In this document: one piece after another, positions 61,266-64,000 of the stretch
How positions within the stretch are numbered: the first letter of the stretch is position 1
How the letters are laid out: the number at the start of each line of letters is the position of its first letter
From: Burkholderiales bacterium
Lineage (GTDB): Bacteria > Pseudomonadota > Gammaproteobacteria > Burkholderiales > SG8-39
Length of the DNA stretch: 64,000 nucleotides
NCBI GenBank assembly: GCA_020848075.1
Contig: JADLAV010000064.1
Span: 1-64,000, forward strand
Reading direction: 5' to 3'
Notes under the pieces: model-generated
The model's input: the letters and a program-made list of their open reading frames with translations, nothing else
Told to the model about the DNA's origin: nothing
Databases searched by the model: none
Made by a program: the position numbers and the translations under genes

Positions 61266-63006
61266 GGGGCTTGCCCAGGTAGGCGGTGACGACCTCGGGG
61301 CGCTGCATCACGTCCTGCGGCAGCCCTTCCGCGATCACCCGGCCGTAGTTCAGCACCACGATGCGGTCGGCGAGCTCCATGACCGCACGCATGACGTGCT
61401 CGACGAACACGATGGTGGCGCCCTGGTCGCGGATCGCGCGGATGGTGGCGATGGCATTGTCGATCTCCGAGGGCGTGAGGCCGGAGAGCACCTCGTCGAG
61501 GAAGAGCAGGCTCGGGCGCGAGGCGAGCGCGCGGGCGAGCTCGAGGAACTTGCGCTGGTGCAGGTTGAGGTCATCGGGCAGCGCATCGGCCTTGCCGGCG
61601 AGGCCCGTGAACTCGAGCCAGTCGCGGGCCTCGCGCTCGGCGTCGATCCGGCCGAGCGAATTTCGGCCGAACATCGCGGGCAACGCCACGTTCTCCAGCA
61701 CGTTCATGTGCGCAAGAGGCCGCGGGATCTGGTAGGTGCGCGCGATGCCCGCGTGCGCGATGCGGTGCGCCGCCATGCCGCTCACCTCGCGGTCGCCGAA
61801 CGCGATGCGCCCGGAATCGAGCAGGAAGTGCCCGCTCACCACGTTGATCATGGTGGACTTGCCCGAGCCGTTGGGCCCCACCAGCCCGAGGATCTCGCCG
61901 CGGCGCACCTGCAGGTCCACGCGATCGAGCGCCTGCACGCCCCGGAACGCCTTGGACACGCCGCGCGCGTCGAGCAGGATCTCGCCCTGCCTCTGCTGTC
62001 GGGTCTGCGCCGGCGCGGTCGATCGCGCGGCCGCCGGCGCCGTGCGATTCGCATCCGGCGCGCGGGTCGGGGTGCGAGAGCGGCCCGCGAAGCGGCCCAG
62101 CACGCCATTGGGCATGAACAGGATCACGACCACCAGAATGAGACCTACCGCAGCCCGTCCGGCGATCGCGTAGTCCCCGGCCGTGAACGCGTAGACCAGC
62201 CCCGTGATGATGGTCGCGCCGACCGTGGGTCCGAGCCAGTGACGGGTGCCGCCCAGGACGCTCATCAGCACCACCGTCAGCGGCACGATGATGGAAAAGG
62301 TCTCGCCGACGGTGACGTAGGAGACGAACATCGCGTGGATGCCACCCGCCACGCCGGCCAGGGCGCAGGACACGCCGAACGCGACCAGCTTGTAGCGCAG
62401 CGTGGGCACCCCCAGCACCTCGGCGACGTCTTCGTCGTCGTGGATCGCGAACAGCCCCGTGCCGAGCCTCGCCTGGTAGATCCCGCGGGCGGTCCACAGC
62501 GTGATCACCGTGAGCGCGAGCGCGAGGAAGTAGAAGGTCGCCGAAGGCGTGGGCCCGATGGCGGGCAGCGCGACGCCGCCGAGGTTCACGCCCTGGCCGC
62601 CGTCGATGCGCGTGTTCAGCACCACCGTGGCGAGCACGAAGGTCACCGCCAGGGTCAGCAGCGCGAACAGCTCGCCGCGCAGGCGGCCGACGCGGAAGAC
62701 CACCGCGCCGATCGCCGTGCCGAACAGCGCCGCCACCAGCGCCGCGGCCGGCAGCGTCCACAGGAACGCCCAGTCGTAACGGCCGGAGAGCGTCGCCGTG
62801 GTGTACATGCCGGCGCCGAAGAAGGCGCCGTGGCCGAAGGAGAAGTAGCCCGAGTAGCCCGAAAGGATGTTCCACGAGGTCGCCAGCACGATCCAGTAGA
62901 ACACGAGGTATAGGAACGTCTCGTAGAACGCGGGAGGCTTGAAGAAGGGCACCGTCGCCAGCGCGAGGCCCGCGATCGCGATCCATCCGGATGCCGTGAC
63001 GCGCAC
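61258..63006 (-). CDS. livMG: Fused LivM permease and LivG ATPase
   Basis: Single protein of 582 residues combining an N-terminal permease (about residues 1-300: LSGYSGYFSFGHGAFFGAGM, GGTRHWLGPTVGATIITGLV) with a C-terminal ATPase (from about residue 345: GPNGSGKSTMINVVSGHF, NLHQRKFLELARALAS, LLFLDEVLSGLTPSEID). The linker is Arg/Ala/Thr-rich. The usual ABC signature is altered to NLHQRKFLE, as in many LivG proteins of this group. Fusion ensures stoichiometry. It starts one base after livH ends. Confidence 0.93.
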   Translation of the reverse strand: MRVTASGWIAIAGLALATVPFFKPPAFYETFLYLVFYWIVLATSWNILSGYSGYFSFGHGAFFGAGMYTTATLSGRYDWAFLWTLPAAALVAALFGTAIGAVVFRVGRLRGELFALLTLAVTFVLATVVLNTRIDGGQGVNLGGVALPAIGPTPSATFYFLALALTVITLWTARGIYQARLGTGLFAIHDDEDVAEVLGVPTLRYKLVAFGVSCALAGVAGGIHAMFVSYVTVGETFSIIVPLTVVLMSVLGGTRHWLGPTVGATIITGLVYAFTAGDYAIAGRAAVGLILVVVILFMPNGVLGRFAGRSRTPTRAPDANRTAPAAARSTAPAQTRQQRQGEILLDARGVSKAFRGVQALDRVDLQVRRGEILGLVGPNGSGKSTMINVVSGHFLLDSGRIAFGDREVSGMAAHRIAHAGIARTYQIPRPLAHMNVLENVALPAMFGRNSLGRIDAEREARDWLEFTGLAGKADALPDDLNLHQRKFLELARALASRPSLLFLDEVLSGLTPSEIDNAIATIRAIRDQGATIVFVEHVMRAVMELADRIVVLNYGRVIAEGLPQDVMQRPEVVTAYLGKPHA

Positions 63007-63007
63007 G

Positions 63008-63859
63008 TCAGATCTTCTTCGCGCGCGCGAGCAGCACGACGATGAGCAGCGAGAAGGACACCAGCGGCGCCCAGGCGGGCGAGGTGAGCGCCATGGTCAG
63101 CGATTCGCTGATGCCGATCACGATGCCGGCGACGAGCGGGCCGATGGGATTGCCCAGTCCGCCGATCATCACCACGGCGAACACCACTCCGATCCAGGCG
63201 TAGATCTGGGAGGGCGCCAGCGTGAAGCTGAGCGCGATGCACAGGCCCGCCACGCCCGCGAATGCGGCCGAAATCCCGGAGAGCAGCAGGGAGAGCGAGC
63301 GCTCGTTGACCCCGAATGCGGCCGCGATGGGCGCATCCTCGGCCGCGGCGCGCATCGCCCTGCCCAGGTCCGTGTAGCGCAGCCCCGCCCACGCGGCGAG
63401 CGACAGCGCAACGGCGAGCACCAGCGTGAGCAGCTCGGGCAGCGGCACGTACAAGGCGCCGAGCTTGAACCGCACAGCGCCGTAGGCCGAGTCCATCAGG
63501 CGCTGGTCGGCGGTCCAGATCCACTGGATCAGGCTCTCGACGATGACCGTCAGCCCGAAGGTCACCAGCAGCGAATTGAATGGCGTGATGGCGAAGCGCG
63601 CGAACAGCCAGTGCATCGAGGCGCCGAGCAGGAAGAAGCACGGCACCACCACCAGCAGCGTCGCGAGCGGGTCCCAGCCCGCCCCGTGCGTGAGCTGGAA
63701 GGTGAGATAGGCGCCGAGGAAGGCGAGCGCGAAGTGCGCCAGGTTAATCTGGCGCAGCATCCCCCAGGTGAGGCTCAGCCCCAGGCCCAGCAGCCCGTAC
63801 AGGGCGCCGATGAAGATCCCGGAGAGAACGGACTGGGCGAGGAGGGTGAAGCTCGGCAA
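63008..63859 (-). CDS. livH: Branched-chain amino acid-type ABC permease LivH
   Basis: Permease of 283 residues with about eight helices. GLLGLGLSLTWGMLRQINLA then HFALAFLGAY, and IGGLGNPIGPLVAGIVIGI are characteristic of LivH. Substrate could be branched-chain amino acids, amides or aromatic compounds. It lies downstream of the binding-protein gene on the same strand. Confidence 0.94.
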   Translation of the reverse strand: MPSFTLLAQSVLSGIFIGALYGLLGLGLSLTWGMLRQINLAHFALAFLGAYLTFQLTHGAGWDPLATLLVVVPCFFLLGASMHWLFARFAITPFNSLLVTFGLTVIVESLIQWIWTADQRLMDSAYGAVRFKLGALYVPLPELLTLVLAVALSLAAWAGLRYTDLGRAMRAAAEDAPIAAAFGVNERSLSLLLSGISAAFAGVAGLCIALSFTLAPSQIYAWIGVVFAVVMIGGLGNPIGPLVAGIVIGISESLTMALTSPAWAPLVSFSLLIVVLLARAKKI

Positions 63860-63934
63860 CGTTGACTCTCACGCAAACCCGGCGGCGACGTGTCTCCTCG
63901 ACCCGGGCAAACGCCGTCCGGGGCGCGCGTTCCC

Positions 63935-64000
63935 TCACGGCGTGATCAGCTTCGCCCCCGGCGCGGCCCATTCCTTGGGCCACACGGTGACCCAGTGGCC
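63935..64000 (-). CDS. C-terminal end of an ABC substrate-binding protein (partial)
   Basis: The last 21 codons of a minus-strand gene cut by the window edge read GHWVTVWPKEWAAPGAKLIT plus P and a TGA at 63935-63937. The VWPKEWAAPGAKLI ending is typical of periplasmic binding proteins of branched-chain amino acid-type ABC systems. It lies 75 bases upstream of livH, as the first component of that operon. Confidence 0.75.
   Translation of the reverse strand, partial: GHWVTVWPKEWAAPGAKLITP

Overview
The window is a high-GC chromosomal segment (roughly two thirds G+C by eye) of a betaproteobacterium. The evidence is gene order and family membership: gatCAB divergent from mreBCD-mrdA-rodA-rlpA, a leuS-lptE-holA-proA-nadD-rsfS-rlmH-maf-rng string, a metX-metW pair, an EIIA(Man)-HPr-EI phosphotransferase relay, and exosortase-associated acyltransferase genes. 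I see no phage, integrase, transposase, rRNA or CRISPR array. Intergenic regions are littered with short palindromic dispersed repeats, several of which run into gene ends.

Layout. 1-3.8 kb: a possible gene fragment, then a lipid-trafficking group (DUF1302-like outer-membrane protein, LolD-type ATPase, LolA-like periplasmic protein) with no permease. 3.8-6.6 kb: two acyltransferases of the autoinducer-synthase fold flanking a YdcF/DUF218 membrane protein. 7.1-13.8 kb: the rod-shape/peptidoglycan elongation operon mreB-mreC-mreD-mrdA-rodA-rlpA, tightly overlapped. 13.9-17.1 kb: gatCAB. 17.2-20.6 kb: a DUF4124 protein, exonuclease III and an AmpG-like permease. 20.6-27.7 kb (minus strand): metX-metW behind a SAM-II/SAM-V-like riboswitch with its own terminator, the incomplete PTS relay, gshB and a membrane-anchored cytochrome c. 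27.9-35.5 kb: tRNA-Arg(CCG), then an iron-sulfur operon that combines iscR and an IscA-type carrier with sufBCDS, sufU, an Nfu scaffold and a Rieske ferredoxin, preceded by two tandem IscR-type operators over a sigma-70-like promoter. 35.7-39.8 kb: a phosphoesterase, succinate dehydrogenase genes sdhC-sdhD-sdhB with sdhA absent, an AhpD-like protein and a TDT-family transporter. 39.8-42.9 kb: NsrR divergent from a DUF59/SufT-like, DUF2249 and hemerythrin cluster, with an NsrR half-site between, then a peroxidase-related protein and a small membrane protein. 42.9-46.2 kb: an amidase, a GT61 glycosyltransferase and a tail-anchored small protein. 46.2-55.6 kb: the rng-to-leuS housekeeping string, all on the minus strand. 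55.8-60.5 kb: uvrD, a small hypothetical, and a DsrMK-like cytochrome b/Fe-S pair. 60.6-64 kb: a branched-chain-amino-acid-type ABC operon with LivM and LivG fused, and the C-terminal tail of the binding protein at the window edge.

Three signals deserve most attention: the metX leader (compact SAM aptamer with an extra hairpin plus intrinsic terminator), the sdhCDB cluster lacking sdhA, and the way dispersed repeats have become coding sequence at gene ends, most strikingly at the lptE start.
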